Made by a program: the position numbers and the translations under genes. 64,000 nt of DNA. Source: Nostoc sp. NIES-3756. Its GTDB lineage: Bacteria > Cyanobacteriota > Cyanobacteriia > Cyanobacteriales > Nostocaceae. The notes under the pieces were generated by a model. That model saw only the letters and a list, made by a program, of their open reading frames with translations, made no database searches and was not told where the DNA came from. The DNA lies in NCBI RefSeq assembly GCF_001548375.1, contig NZ_AP017295.1:2886501-2950500 (forward strand), read 5' to 3'. Shown here piece by piece: positions 8,237 to 17,967 of the stretch; positions within the stretch are counted from its first letter, which is position 1, and the number at the start of each line of letters is the position of its first letter.

Positions 8237-11200
8237 CTAGGAAGAACTATATGTGTTTTTATACACCTTGAAATCTTTTCGAGGGTAAGAATGGTTGGCA
8301 AAATAGTCCTTGAGCCAATTACATCCTCTTGCCAAAAGACTCTCAAAATTTTCAATTGACCATAGCTGAACAGTTCCATTGACGGAAGTTGTAGCTAGCA
8401 TCTGCCCATCGGGACTGAAACTGACACTATAAACCGCTCCCTCACGATATGTAAATTTTTGTATTAATTGTCCCTGTAAATTATACAGGTATGCTGTACC
8501 ATCGGCAGAACCTGTGGCTAGCATTTGTCCATCAGGGCTAAAACTGACACTCCAGACCCAGTTCTTGTAACCTTTGAATTCTTGCACTAATTTTCCCTGT
8601 AAGTCCCATAGGCGGGCTGTACTATCAGCAGAACCAGTGGCTAACATCTTTCCATTAGGACTGAAACTGACACTCCAGACCCAGTTCTTATGACCTTGGA
8701 ATACTTGTAATAACTTACCTTGCAAATCCCACAGGTAGGCAGTATTATCGGCAGAACCAGTGGCTAGTATCTGTCCATCAGGGCTAAAACTGACGCTCCA
8801 AACTGGATTAGTGTGTTTAAATTCTTGTAGTAATTTGCCTTGCAAGTTCCACAGGCGCGCCGTACCATCCGCAGAACCAGTGGCGAGATGCTGTCCATCG
8901 GGGCTGAAACTAACACTCCAAACCCAGCCTTTATGACCAAATTCTTGTAGTAAGTTGCCTTGTAAGTCCCACAGACAGGCCGTACCATCTTCTGAGCCAG
9001 TGGCCAGTGTTTTTCCATCTGGACTAAAACTAACGCTCAAGATCAGGCCATCACTAGCTTGTAAGAAATTACCAATTCCATTGCCTTGTAAGTCCCATAA
9101 GCGGGCAGTGCTATCAGATGAGCTAGTGGCGAGGTAATAGCCATCAGGGCTAAAACTGATACTCCAAACTATACCCTTGTGTCCTTTAAATCTGGCTAAA
9201 TATTTGTTTGTTAAGTTCCACAGGCAAACTATACCGTCAGCAGAGCTAGTGGCGAGGTGCTGACCATTGGGGTGGAAACTAACACTCCAAATAAAGCCTT
9301 TATGTTCTTTAAATTCAGCCAACTGATTGCCTTGTAAGTTCCACAGGCGGGCTGTACCGTCAGCAGAGCCAGTAGCAAGGTGCTGACCATCAGGACTAAA
9401 ACTGACGCAATATACCCAAAACTGATGCCCTATAAATTCTTGATGTAGATTGCCTTGCAAGTCCCACAAGCAGACATTACCGTCAGATGAGGCAGTAGCA
9501 AAATACTTTCCATCCGGTGGACAAAAACTAATGCTATGGACTGTACCCTTATTGACTTGAAATTTCTCCCAAGAGTTATTTTGTAAATCCCACAAGCAGA
9601 CATGACCGTCAGATGAGGCAGTAGCAAGATACTTTCCATCCGGTGGACTAAAACTAACGCTCCAGACCCAGCCTTGATGATCGGTAAATTCTTGCTGTAG
9701 ATTGCCCTGTAAGTTCCATAGGCGGACTGTACTGTCAGAGGAGCTTGTAGCGAGGTACTTTCCATCAGGGCTAAAACGGACGCTTAAAACCCAATCTTGA
9801 TGGCCTGTAAATTCTTGCTGTAGATTACCCTGTAAGTCCCACAAACGGGCTGTACCGTCCCTGGAGCCTGTAGCGAGATACTTCCTATCAGGGCTAAAAT
9901 CAACGCTCAAAACCCAGTCCTGATGACCTATAAATTCTTGCTGTAGATTACCCTGTAAGTCCCACAAACGGGCTGTACCGTCGTCTGAGCCTGTAGCTAG
10001 CAATGCTCCATCCGGGCTAAAACTGATACTATGGATGCATTCTACGTGTGCTGGAAATTGATTCTGCTCTTGTATATTGTCAAGAATATACTGCAATGCA
10101 GTTTTTAATTCGGGAGCATGACAGTCTTTAGGTAAGAGTCCCTCTTGAATATTATTTTGAAATTCTTGTCCAGCCCTCATTACTGTTAACAATGCTTCTA
10201 GCTGAGAAAACTCAAACTGTAGCAAAGCATCTTTTGCCATCTGCTCAATTTCTTTGATTTTGCGTTGACGCTGTAGTCGCTCCGAGATGTCATCAGCCAA
10301 AACGTCTAAGAAAATTTCATAGCGGTCAGCAGCTAACGGGCGGAGAATCCGTGACTCTCCTTGACTAAGTTTAGTTAACCATTGATGAATGATGTGAGAA
10401 TTAAGTTTTTCAGTTAAGTTTGCTTCTTCGTTGACGTAATGAAGTAAATCATGAGGTTTGAGGGCCAGTTTGTCTCCAGAAGGTGTAACTAAATAGTAAA
10501 AAAGATGATAAGAAGTACTTTGATCAATATTTAGATCGACATATGACTCCTCCAGTTTTGTATCTAGATGATCTCTGACAATTTGTTTAGCTCTTCCTAA
10601 GTCAGTGTATGTCTTTTTCTTAAGCATACGCGAGGGGGGATCAGATGTGATTTCCTGGTTCCATAAACGAAGCATTATCAGTTGCAAATAAGGGGATGCA
10701 ATTCTTTCTTCTGATAGCACTTCTGATTGAGCTTGTTGAGACTTGATATCATTTAAAACTGCTGTGATTAAATCTGGTTTTTCAATACTAACTAATTTGT
10801 CCTTGATAGATGGAATAGTCGCAGACTCTAATAACTTTCCTTCAATCGTTTCGATGCTTACAGAGTCTAGAAACAGATGTAGATAATATTGACAGTACTT
10901 AGCAATACTTTCTTGGAAAATATTCAATTGAGAAAGACTTTGCTCATGAATACAAATAAGGAAATGGACATTAAGCGCGGGATGGTTGATGGCATGAAAT
11001 AACTCTTCGGCAAATGTTCTTGTTAATGGTTGTTGGTAGTGATTTAAGAAATACTCCTCGAATTGGTCAAGAATAATGAATAGTTTGCCATTTCCTTCAT
11101 ACTCAATGAGCGTTGTCCATTCTTTTAAAGTTTCTATGAATGTTAGCCCTGATTGGGGAGGTTGAATATTCCCAAGATGCTGAATATCTGCTGCTATTTG

Positions 11201-12205
11201 CATCAATAACTTAGTTAATAGCTGGTCTTCATGCCAGGAATTAAAAATAGTAACTGCAAACTTGGGCTTGCCAAATTTTTCTAGATTTTGTTTTGCTGCT
11301 TGTCTGATATAATAATCTATACCATCTCGAAAAACAGAAGTCTTACCTGCATTGCTGTCACCATAGAGTACAGTCAAGCGTGAGGTAAACAAGTTGTTTA
11401 GGATGATTTGCTGTCGATTATATTCATCAATTGCTTTCTCGATCGCATCTTGAGCAGATTGCCAATTAAGATGTTTGATGGCTAGGCGATTATCTAATAA
11501 ATTACGAAAAATACGACCCTTAAAATAGTCAAGTTTAGCTAGGGCATCCTGACGAATGGAAATCAGGAAATGAACTTGTAATTTGGAGTCATTGACAGCC
11601 TGAGAAAACTCACCAGCAAAGGTGTCTCCCAGCCCTTCGCTTAATAAATCGAAATAATCCTCAAACTGATCAAGGATAATAAATAGCCTACCGTTTTCAT
11701 CTTCTTGCCGGATTACCTTGATCCAAGCCTTTAAAGTATCAGCGAAAGATGGTTTTTCTAAAGGGGGTACAGGTTTATTTTTGAGAATATCTGCGATCGC
11801 TTGTTTAAACTGCTCCTTGACCTCATGTGGCGATATACTTTTGAACAAGTTGGTGATTTCTAATTCTAATTGTTCCTCAATCCCAGTTATCGGATCTTCC
11901 CAAGATAACCTATCTTTTATTTCTCCTTTTAATGGCGGAAAAACTATCACTGCACATCCTGGTTTACCAGTTTTCTCAAAATTTTCTTGGGCAGACTGAC
12001 GCAGATGATAGGCAACACCTGCTCGCAGGAGAGAACTTTTACCTACCCCGCTATCACCATACAAAACCGTCAATCGTGAGGTTCGCAGATTTTGAATGAT
12101 AATTTGTTGCTCTTTTTCTCGCCCAAAAAAGAATAAACTATCAGTTTGTGAGTAAGGAACTAGCCCTCTGTAGGGAGCAGGAATCTCAATACCATCAAAA
12201 TACAT
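8237..12205 (-). CDS. STAND NTPase with duplicated P-loop module and 14 WD40 repeats
   Basis: The 1322-residue protein begins with a short lead (PYRGLVPYSQTDSLFFFGRE) typical of cyanobacterial nSTAND proteins. There are two P-loop modules: Walker A GDSGVGKSS (residues 50-58) with Walker B FIILDQFED (175-183), then GDSNAGKTS (282-290) with FIILDQFEE (376-384). The second seems to be a partial copy of the first. A helical region (about 450-715) precedes 14 WD40 repeats (about 720-1290), enough for two seven-bladed propellers, each with SFSPDG..LATGS.D.TARLWDLQG wording. Such proteins act as ligand-sensing switches that recruit effectors. It lies 29 bases after the MPE-SIR2 gene, which suggests co-translation. 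A trigger cannot be named. Confidence 0.88.
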   Translation of the reverse strand: MYFDGIEIPAPYRGLVPYSQTDSLFFFGREKEQQIIIQNLRTSRLTVLYGDSGVGKSSLLRAGVAYHLRQSAQENFEKTGKPGCAVIVFPPLKGEIKDRLSWEDPITGIEEQLELEITNLFKSISPHEVKEQFKQAIADILKNKPVPPLEKPSFADTLKAWIKVIRQEDENGRLFIILDQFEDYFDLLSEGLGDTFAGEFSQAVNDSKLQVHFLISIRQDALAKLDYFKGRIFRNLLDNRLAIKHLNWQSAQDAIEKAIDEYNRQQIILNNLFTSRLTVLYGDSNAGKTSVFRDGIDYYIRQAAKQNLEKFGKPKFAVTIFNSWHEDQLLTKLLMQIAADIQHLGNIQPPQSGLTFIETLKEWTTLIEYEGNGKLFIILDQFEEYFLNHYQQPLTRTFAEELFHAINHPALNVHFLICIHEQSLSQLNIFQESIAKYCQYYLHLFLDSVSIETIEGKLLESATIPSIKDKLVSIEKPDLITAVLNDIKSQQAQSEVLSEERIASPYLQLIMLRLWNQEITSDPPSRMLKKKTYTDLGRAKQIVRDHLDTKLEESYVDLNIDQSTSYHLFYYLVTPSGDKLALKPHDLLHYVNEEANLTEKLNSHIIHQWLTKLSQGESRILRPLAADRYEIFLDVLADDISERLQRQRKIKEIEQMAKDALLQFEFSQLEALLTVMRAGQEFQNNIQEGLLPKDCHAPELKTALQYILDNIQEQNQFPAHVECIHSISFSPDGALLATGSDDGTARLWDLQGNLQQEFIGHQDWVLSVDFSPDRKYLATGSRDGTARLWDLQGNLQQEFTGHQDWVLSVRFSPDGKYLATSSSDSTVRLWNLQGNLQQEFTDHQGWVWSVSFSPPDGKYLATASSDGHVCLWDLQNNSWEKFQVNKGTVHSISFCPPDGKYFATASSDGNVCLWDLQGNLHQEFIGHQFWVYCVSFSPDGQHLATGSADGTARLWNLQGNQLAEFKEHKGFIWSVSFHPNGQHLATSSADGIVCLWNLTNKYLARFKGHKGIVWSISFSPDGYYLATSSSDSTARLWDLQGNGIGNFLQASDGLILSVSFSPDGKTLATGSEDGTACLWDLQGNLLQEFGHKGWVWSVSFSPDGQHLATGSADGTARLWNLQGKLLQEFKHTNPVWSVSFSPDGQILATGSADNTAYLWDLQGKLLQVFQGHKNWVWSVSFSPNGKMLATGSADSTARLWDLQGKLVQEFKGYKNWVWSVSFSPDGQMLATGSADGTAYLYNLQGQLIQKFTYREGAVYSVSFSPDGQMLATTSVNGTVQLWSIENFESLLARGCNWLKDYFANHSYPRKDFKVYKNTYSSS
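8384..10050 (-). repeat. Internal WD40-coding repeats
   Basis: Fourteen direct repeats of about 120-126 bases encode the propeller blades of the STAND protein. Several blades are nearly identical in DNA over long runs (for example the segments encoding SFSPDGQ.LATGSADGTA), which suggests recent duplication or gene conversion and makes the region prone to copy-number change. Confidence 0.8.
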
Positions 12206-12234
12206 AACTTCCTCTTACTTTTAAATACTGATGG

Positions 12235-14409
12235 CTATAAACGTTTGTTCAGTTCGTTGAGATAATTTTCCAAGGACATTTCACTGATAAGGTCTACATG
12301 ATTAGCACGCCAAAGTTCTTTATCTAAAGTGCCAGGTTTGGGGTGAATTGCCCACCAAGTTCTGCGTATTTCTTCTGTTTGCGGCCAAAAACGGTGTAAA
12401 ATTACACGCTGATGCCAGTAGCGAAGACTGTATCCTAAAAACCAAATATGGCTTATCTTGAGTTTATTTAACAGTGGAATTGGCAGGATGTGTATCGGGT
12501 TGCTGTCACCATAAGCTAAATAGTCGATGAAATGGTCTTCAGTAATAGCAAAGCTTTTTCTATGAATGTCCTGACCTTCAGTAGGCCCATAAAGTTTTAA
12601 GATGACAGGACGCTCGTTGAGTGAAAAATCCAGATTTTCGGGGGCTGTTCCTGGTATAATTGCTTCTTTTTCTCCTTGAGGAACTACTGGTGATTCCTGA
12701 TCTTTGTCAGTTTGATGGTCAAACTTTTGATGCACAAACTGCTTAAAGATTTGACCGTCATTATTTTCGTCTGCTACGGTGTAAGATACCAAGTCAAACG
12801 GCTGTTTGGCTTCTAAAAAAGCTTGTTCTAATGTACTGTCAAAGTTAGTCGTTACTAACAACTGATAGCGTGTAGCTTCGCTGCCAACCCCAGTTTTGAT
12901 CCGAGAAGAATAGCCCCTCTCATTCATGAGGCGAGGAAATTGTGCGAAAAATCTATGCACACAGTTAGGGGTATATTTATGTTGAGAAATTTCATTGATT
13001 GCCTGGTTGATTGTCTCCTCACCTTGAAGACGAACATTTAAGTATTGCGACACATGCTGTAGATCCAATCTAGTGACTTTAGTGACAATTGCCGCCATCA
13101 TTGGACAATCAGAAGGTAAAGTTTCTGTGTCGCATAATGGACAGCGAACAGTTTTTAAGTATTCTTGGCTCTTGTCTAGATAAGCGGCGAGTTCAACGTT
13201 AGTAGGTGGATAATCGTTGCTTGGTTCCCAACCCCAAGGGTATGATATCTCATTCGGTTTTTTGGGGCGATCGCATAAGTTGATGTCTGCGCCTAAAAAA
13301 GGTACTACTAAGCCACTTCTGAGCTTTGCAACTAATGTTGTAAAGTGGTCTTTGAGTTTTACATCTTGTTCAAATGTTAGTCGTTTTCCTTGAGATTCAT
13401 TTGGTATTGGAGGTAAGGATACAACCTCTTTCTGGGGAAGTAAAAAATTTACTTGTCCATCATCCTCAGCAGATTCTATATCTTTAATCCATTGATTTCT
13501 TTTATCACTCCAGCGACGTAAATATACAGTTCCGTTGCTATTTTCCAGATTAAGGTGTACAAAATTGTAACCATTGTGATAATCACGATTGCTGTAACTG
13601 GAACCAGCTGGGATAGTGACACAATTTCCGGTCGTTCCAGCTACTTGATAGACTTCAGATTCATGCTGGTGACCACAAAGAAGAAAATGACACCCATCTT
13701 TATCTTGAAGACGTTTTCTAATTAGATCCTGTTCAAATCCAGCTAGCCATCCTAACGGATGATGCAGAACCGCAATCCGCAATTCAAAACTAGCTAATTG
13801 CTTGAGAGCATCATAAAATTGCGGTTCTCCGACAATTAATTCTCCGTAGTCTTTGACTTCTCCGCTTGGGCTTTTATTGCGCCCAGCCATTAAAGCCGAG
13901 TTAAGTCCAAGTAAGCCCACCCGTTTCCCATTAATATACAGTTTGCGGATACTGCTGTAGTCGGGTTGAGTCTGATGTGTATATTGAGTAACAAATTCCC
14001 TATAAGCTTCAAAGGGTTCTCGCAGGCGATCGCGTTTTTTGTTATCAGTTAGCCATCTATTGACCTGCTCATTGGATTCAAAGGGCTTGAGGATAGAATT
14101 TGATAACAATTCAAAAGCATCGCGATCAATGTCATGATTGCCAGGTATGATAAATAACCGCTCAATAGGTAGCCCAGTTGCTTCCAGCACAGGGTCGAAT
14201 AAATATTTTTGTGCTGCCTCATATTCTTCCTTCTTGCCAGAGTAAGCCACATCACCACTGAATATGATGAAATCAATTTTTGCCAAGTCAGGACTGATTT
14301 TTTCCCGCTTCCTAATGTCATTAATTAAAGCATCACGTACAACGTCCCTGTCAAAATCTTGTCCTTTCTGATGCCAGTCTGAAAGATGAAGCCAACTTAT
14401 TCCTGCCAT
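12235..14409 (-). CDS. Metallophosphoesterase fused to SIR2-like domain
   Basis: The 724-residue protein has an N-terminal calcineurin-type metallophosphoesterase with all metal-binding motifs: DWH (residues 11-13), GD (52-53), GNHD (90-93), HH (216-217) and GHQH (246-249). After a linker, residues about 350-724 form a SIR2-like domain: GAD (373-375), TTNFD (520-524), KLYG (605-608) and GYSL (659-662). The family usually has His in the KLHG motif; here it is Tyr606, so NAD cleavage may be altered or lost. A CPLC...C cluster (423-435) could bind a metal. SIR2-like domains serve as NAD-depleting effectors in several phage defence systems. The gene sits between a small membrane protein (33 bases upstream) and the STAND gene. 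Confidence 0.85.
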   Translation of the reverse strand: MAGISWLHLSDWHQKGQDFDRDVVRDALINDIRKREKISPDLAKIDFIIFSGDVAYSGKKEEYEAAQKYLFDPVLEATGLPIERLFIIPGNHDIDRDAFELLSNSILKPFESNEQVNRWLTDNKKRDRLREPFEAYREFVTQYTHQTQPDYSSIRKLYINGKRVGLLGLNSALMAGRNKSPSGEVKDYGELIVGEPQFYDALKQLASFELRIAVLHHPLGWLAGFEQDLIRKRLQDKDGCHFLLCGHQHESEVYQVAGTTGNCVTIPAGSSYSNRDYHNGYNFVHLNLENSNGTVYLRRWSDKRNQWIKDIESAEDDGQVNFLLPQKEVVSLPPIPNESQGKRLTFEQDVKLKDHFTTLVAKLRSGLVVPFLGADINLCDRPKKPNEISYPWGWEPSNDYPPTNVELAAYLDKSQEYLKTVRCPLCDTETLPSDCPMMAAIVTKVTRLDLQHVSQYLNVRLQGEETINQAINEISQHKYTPNCVHRFFAQFPRLMNERGYSSRIKTGVGSEATRYQLLVTTNFDSTLEQAFLEAKQPFDLVSYTVADENNDGQIFKQFVHQKFDHQTDKDQESPVVPQGEKEAIIPGTAPENLDFSLNERPVILKLYGPTEGQDIHRKSFAITEDHFIDYLAYGDSNPIHILPIPLLNKLKISHIWFLGYSLRYWHQRVILHRFWPQTEEIRRTWWAIHPKPGTLDKELWRANHVDLISEMSLENYLNELNKRL

Positions 14410-14442
14410 GACAATTGCTCCTCTAGATTAAATATTTATCAA

Positions 14443-14964
14443 CTATTTGCCCAAAAAAGAGAGGAAATTGTGTCGAAATAAAAGCAGTAATGTCAGTAAT
14501 AATATTTCTAAAATATAAGTAGCAGATACACTCCGATTACAGACTCCATCTCTCCAGTAGTTAACCCGATAAGGCATTGCAGAACGATGGAAAGAATGCT
14601 GCCAACTACAATAAATTTTAGGGCTTTGAAAATCTAAATTTTGAGTAAAAATGCTTTCTATTACAGCTACCCTTTGATAAAAACCTCTTTGAAAATGTTT
14701 CCATTGGCTTTCGAGCGCCCAGAATAAAATAGGAATAGCAAATACAAGAAAATCAATGTTATTCGCAATATTTATCTCCTTTTTAATCATTAAAACAATG
14801 ATAGCTCCCGTTGCTGTTAAACCCAATGATTTAATTGTCCAGATTTGCTTGTTGTAATCTTCAATTGTGCTTTCTAAAAAAAAATACTCTTGCTTGAGTA
14901 AATTTAGCTCAAATTCCAATAATTTTTTGTCATTTCTTGCGTTATGCTCTATATGATTGGTCAT
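14443..14964 (-). CDS. Small membrane protein, candidate membrane effector of the conflict operon
   Basis: The 173-residue protein has an N-terminal helical, coiled-coil-like stretch (residues 12-45), two hydrophobic segments (about 47-61 and 71-86) and a third near the C-terminus (about 148-166). The two close segments followed by an amphipathic helix (QWKHFQRGFYQRVAVIESIF) recall two-TM SLATT-like effectors of cyanobacterial conflict systems, but the match is by general appearance only. It is the first gene of the minus-strand operon with the MPE-SIR2, STAND and YbaK-CDPS genes. A membrane-permeabilising role is inference from that context. Confidence 0.6.
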   Translation of the reverse strand: MTNHIEHNARNDKKLLEFELNLLKQEYFFLESTIEDYNKQIWTIKSLGLTATGAIIVLMIKKEINIANNIDFLVFAIPILFWALESQWKHFQRGFYQRVAVIESIFTQNLDFQSPKIYCSWQHSFHRSAMPYRVNYWRDGVCNRSVSATYILEILLLTLLLLFRHNFLSFLGK

Positions 14965-15389
14965 TTATATCGCTAAAGCCTTGAATAAATATTTAAGGAT
15001 TTTATTTTCTACTGTACAAGTATGAAGAGTTAATAGATAACAGTAACCTTTACACACTACAGTAAGAGTCTTACATCAAAAATTCATATGTCCAAAGACT
15101 TAGATTAAAAGTTATAAAACCCTATTTAACTATATATCTTGGCACAAACGATTAGTTTTCAATTTAGTACAATCAAATCAGCAATTCTGGCTCTTTCATC
15201 AGAGATGATTTTTACAGGCTGTGCAGGTAAACAGAACAGAACGCTTTTTTAGCTTGCTATTATCAACGTTTTTAGTAATGTAAAGAAACGCTAATAAAGA
15301 AATTTAAATCAGTTAACTAAAACTGTTCTGTTTATGCGAATATCTTAAGACTTTGCCATCAGCTAACTTATGGTTAAGATAATAGAAAT
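14965..15389. other. Upstream region of the conflict operon
   Basis: No gene was found. The stretch is AT-rich and must carry the promoter of the minus-strand conflict operon on its left side, and the 3' end of the GH13 operon on its right side. The ATG at 14964 has no strong Shine-Dalgarno sequence. No clear terminator was recognised after the GH13 gene, so read-through into the conflict operon is possible. Confidence 0.45.
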
Positions 15390-17909
15390 CTAATGACGCT
15401 GGAACACAACAAATCCATTTGCTGGAACTATGGGATGAATATATCCGTTAGTTGCAGAGATATCAGCGCCAAAGTTGCCTATACTATCTCCTCTGTAAAG
15501 TACAGCGTCACTATTAAATAACTCGCGCCATTGACCATCTCCAATTCGGGAATTGTTAATGGTGTACCCTGAAGAGAAGGGATGATTATTCAAACTAGCG
15601 ACCACTAAAAATTCTTCAGTTACATCCCAACGTCGGAAAGCAATAACTCGGTTGGCATTGTGGACATAGAGAATATCAATTAAGTGCGATCGCAGTCCAG
15701 AATGATGGCGACGCAGTTGAATCAGGTCTTGGTAAAATCTGAATAACCATTGACCATAAGTTAGGCGATCGCCTAATAAATCCTCCCGGTTATTGATAAA
15801 ATCGCTAAATCTGTAAGGTCTTTGTCCGCCAATTTCCTCACCCATCAAAAACATTGGCGTGCCAGCCGATAAAATAGACAGACCAAACGCAAAGCGGCAA
15901 CGTGCTTCTGCGTAACGTCGAGTTTCCCCAATTAATGGTGCGCCGTTCACAGCAGACACAATCGTGCGCCGAGACTCTACTCTATCTCCTCCTGCTTCAT
16001 AATAAGCATTACCTGCTTCATCATGAGATTCATGATAAACAACCTTATTATGCCCAGACCATCCCAACGCCCCTGCAAAGTAATCAATCGCTAAGGGTTC
16101 ATTTGTACCGTATCCAGCCGTAGGAATTAATCTGGCATATTCCGTTCCTTGTCTAGTATCACCAATTAAATGGTGATAGAAATTGGCATACCAAGCTGCA
16201 TCAAAGCCCAAACCGCCAACATCAGGTGATTCAGTCACAGGTTCCCAATCAGAATGATCCTCTGCTATCAGCAGGGCATTCGATTGGATTAGCTTCATTG
16301 TTCTTGTCCATTCTCTGAGGAATTTAGCACCAAAAAGATTGGCATTACCTACAGGTCTACCATCAGCGTGCAGTTGGTTGTACAAGTGCATCGAAGTTGT
16401 TTGATCAACCCGGAACCCATCTACATGAAATTCCTCCATTAAGGTGACTGCACTACTAATGAACATTTTCCGCACCATCTCTTCATAGAATCGGGGTGCG
16501 TAACCTGTAGAAAGGTTATCAAGATAGCCACCTTCAGGAAAATGTCTGCCATCCGAGTAGAAATAATCGTCTGAGTTACCCTCATACCAGTAATAGATAT
16601 TGTGTTCGGGAATATCCGAGTCGTATGCCCATTGGGCCCGTTCTCCATCAGGATTAAAGTGGTTGTACACCACATCTAAAATCACCGCGATTCCATAACG
16701 ATGGCATTCCCTGACAAAATATTTCAGTTGGTCTCTACCACCAGCACTGTATTCGAGAGCAAAGAAATGAGATGTTTCATAACCCCAATTTACTTCGTCT
16801 CTAAATTCTGACATTGGTAAAAGTTCAACAGCATTAACGCCTAATTCTACTAAGTAGGGAAGTAATGCGATCGCATCCTCGAAGTTTCCTGGTCTATCGT
16901 GACCATATCCTAAAGCCCCCACATGGAGTTCGTAGATTACTAAATCTTCAACACGCTGGGGAACAGGCCGTTCTAGTGAAAACTCATTACTCCAGAACTC
17001 CTCCTCTGGGATAAATTCCTGTTCTGGCCACATTGGCTCTTGAAAATGTCTAGTCACCGTATCTGGATTAACAACTACAGAACAGCTTTTAGTACCATCC
17101 AAATCTTGATAATTGCCTGAAAAAGGTCTGTCCTGTCTATCTCTATATCTATTAGAAAAAGGTTTACCGTCAGGATTGATGTTGCCTTTACCAATTTGAC
17201 AGCGAGAATATAAGTCAGTGCGATAAACTACCCGTCCCGCTTCATTGACAATTCTAAACATATAAGGAATGTGGTCAAAGCGGAAGAAATCAGCAAGTTC
17301 TGGTGATACGTTCACATCTGTTTGCCAAATCCCCTCCTCTGTCCGCAACATAGGAAATGGCCCAAGGTTGGGGTTCATGCCAAAATCAGGATCGTCTCGA
17401 AAAGCATCATCTGCAATATACCCACTAGTGCTGTTACCAAACACAACTTCTACATTTTGAGCATTTGGCGACCAAACAGCAAACCGCACCGCAGGCTGAG
17501 ATTGCCCAGGAAGATAATATGGTTGTGCGCCTAGTCTGCGACTATGAACCAGATAATATGTTTGTTGGAGAGACTGACCATTGTTTGGAGATTGTAAAGT
17601 AAAACTACGATAGCGATCGCTAGAATTGCGATCATTAACCTCCGTTGGGATTCCCCATAAGTTATTACCTGCGGGACTATCCAGCATCACACCCCAGCGA
17701 AATAACCAACCAATTTGGGAATCATCTAGTTCAACCGTAGCTTGGAAAGTGGGACAGCCATCTTCACCAATGATTTGCTGCATTGGTATAGAAGACCATT
17801 GTTGAGAATAGCGCCCGTTTTCATCCCAACTACCAATTAACCGGGGATTGTTAAAAATTGCTCTTCTCAAACCAGTAAAATAATGAAACTGAACAGGAAT
17901 TGTAGGCAT
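15390..17909 (-). CDS. GH13 alpha-amylase family protein with CBM48 (branching-enzyme-like)
   Basis: The 839-residue protein has an N-terminal beta domain that may bind starch (residues about 1-105), a CBM48-like module (about 140-235, VRFAVWSPNAQNVEVVFG) and a GH13 barrel. The four conserved regions are visible: DVVYNH (412-417), GFRVDQT with nucleophile Asp502, LLIAED with acid/base Glu550, and ESHDE with His629-Asp630. It should act on alpha-1,4/1,6 glucans, as a branching enzyme or a related hydrolase. The start is supported by AAGGA nine bases upstream. It is the last gene of a long minus-strand cluster, 58 bases after the VOC gene. Confidence 0.85.
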   Translation of the reverse strand: MPTIPVQFHYFTGLRRAIFNNPRLIGSWDENGRYSQQWSSIPMQQIIGEDGCPTFQATVELDDSQIGWLFRWGVMLDSPAGNNLWGIPTEVNDRNSSDRYRSFTLQSPNNGQSLQQTYYLVHSRRLGAQPYYLPGQSQPAVRFAVWSPNAQNVEVVFGNSTSGYIADDAFRDDPDFGMNPNLGPFPMLRTEEGIWQTDVNVSPELADFFRFDHIPYMFRIVNEAGRVVYRTDLYSRCQIGKGNINPDGKPFSNRYRDRQDRPFSGNYQDLDGTKSCSVVVNPDTVTRHFQEPMWPEQEFIPEEEFWSNEFSLERPVPQRVEDLVIYELHVGALGYGHDRPGNFEDAIALLPYLVELGVNAVELLPMSEFRDEVNWGYETSHFFALEYSAGGRDQLKYFVRECHRYGIAVILDVVYNHFNPDGERAQWAYDSDIPEHNIYYWYEGNSDDYFYSDGRHFPEGGYLDNLSTGYAPRFYEEMVRKMFISSAVTLMEEFHVDGFRVDQTTSMHLYNQLHADGRPVGNANLFGAKFLREWTRTMKLIQSNALLIAEDHSDWEPVTESPDVGGLGFDAAWYANFYHHLIGDTRQGTEYARLIPTAGYGTNEPLAIDYFAGALGWSGHNKVVYHESHDEAGNAYYEAGGDRVESRRTIVSAVNGAPLIGETRRYAEARCRFAFGLSILSAGTPMFLMGEEIGGQRPYRFSDFINNREDLLGDRLTYGQWLFRFYQDLIQLRRHHSGLRSHLIDILYVHNANRVIAFRRWDVTEEFLVVASLNNHPFSSGYTINNSRIGDGQWRELFNSDAVLYRGDSIGNFGADISATNGYIHPIVPANGFVVFQRH

Positions 17910-17967
17910 GATGGCATCCTTGACTTAATTAGGTATGACAATCGGTTCAGTTACGAGAGTTTGTCGG

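Noticed and set aside
8764..9765. Several 80-110 codon frames in other registers over the WD40 region
   Set aside because: They repeat with the period of the WD40 blades and are frame shadows of the STAND gene.
14049..14321. A 90-codon frame inside the MPE-SIR2 gene
   Set aside because: It is a shifted-frame shadow; the metallophosphoesterase motifs are all in the long frame.
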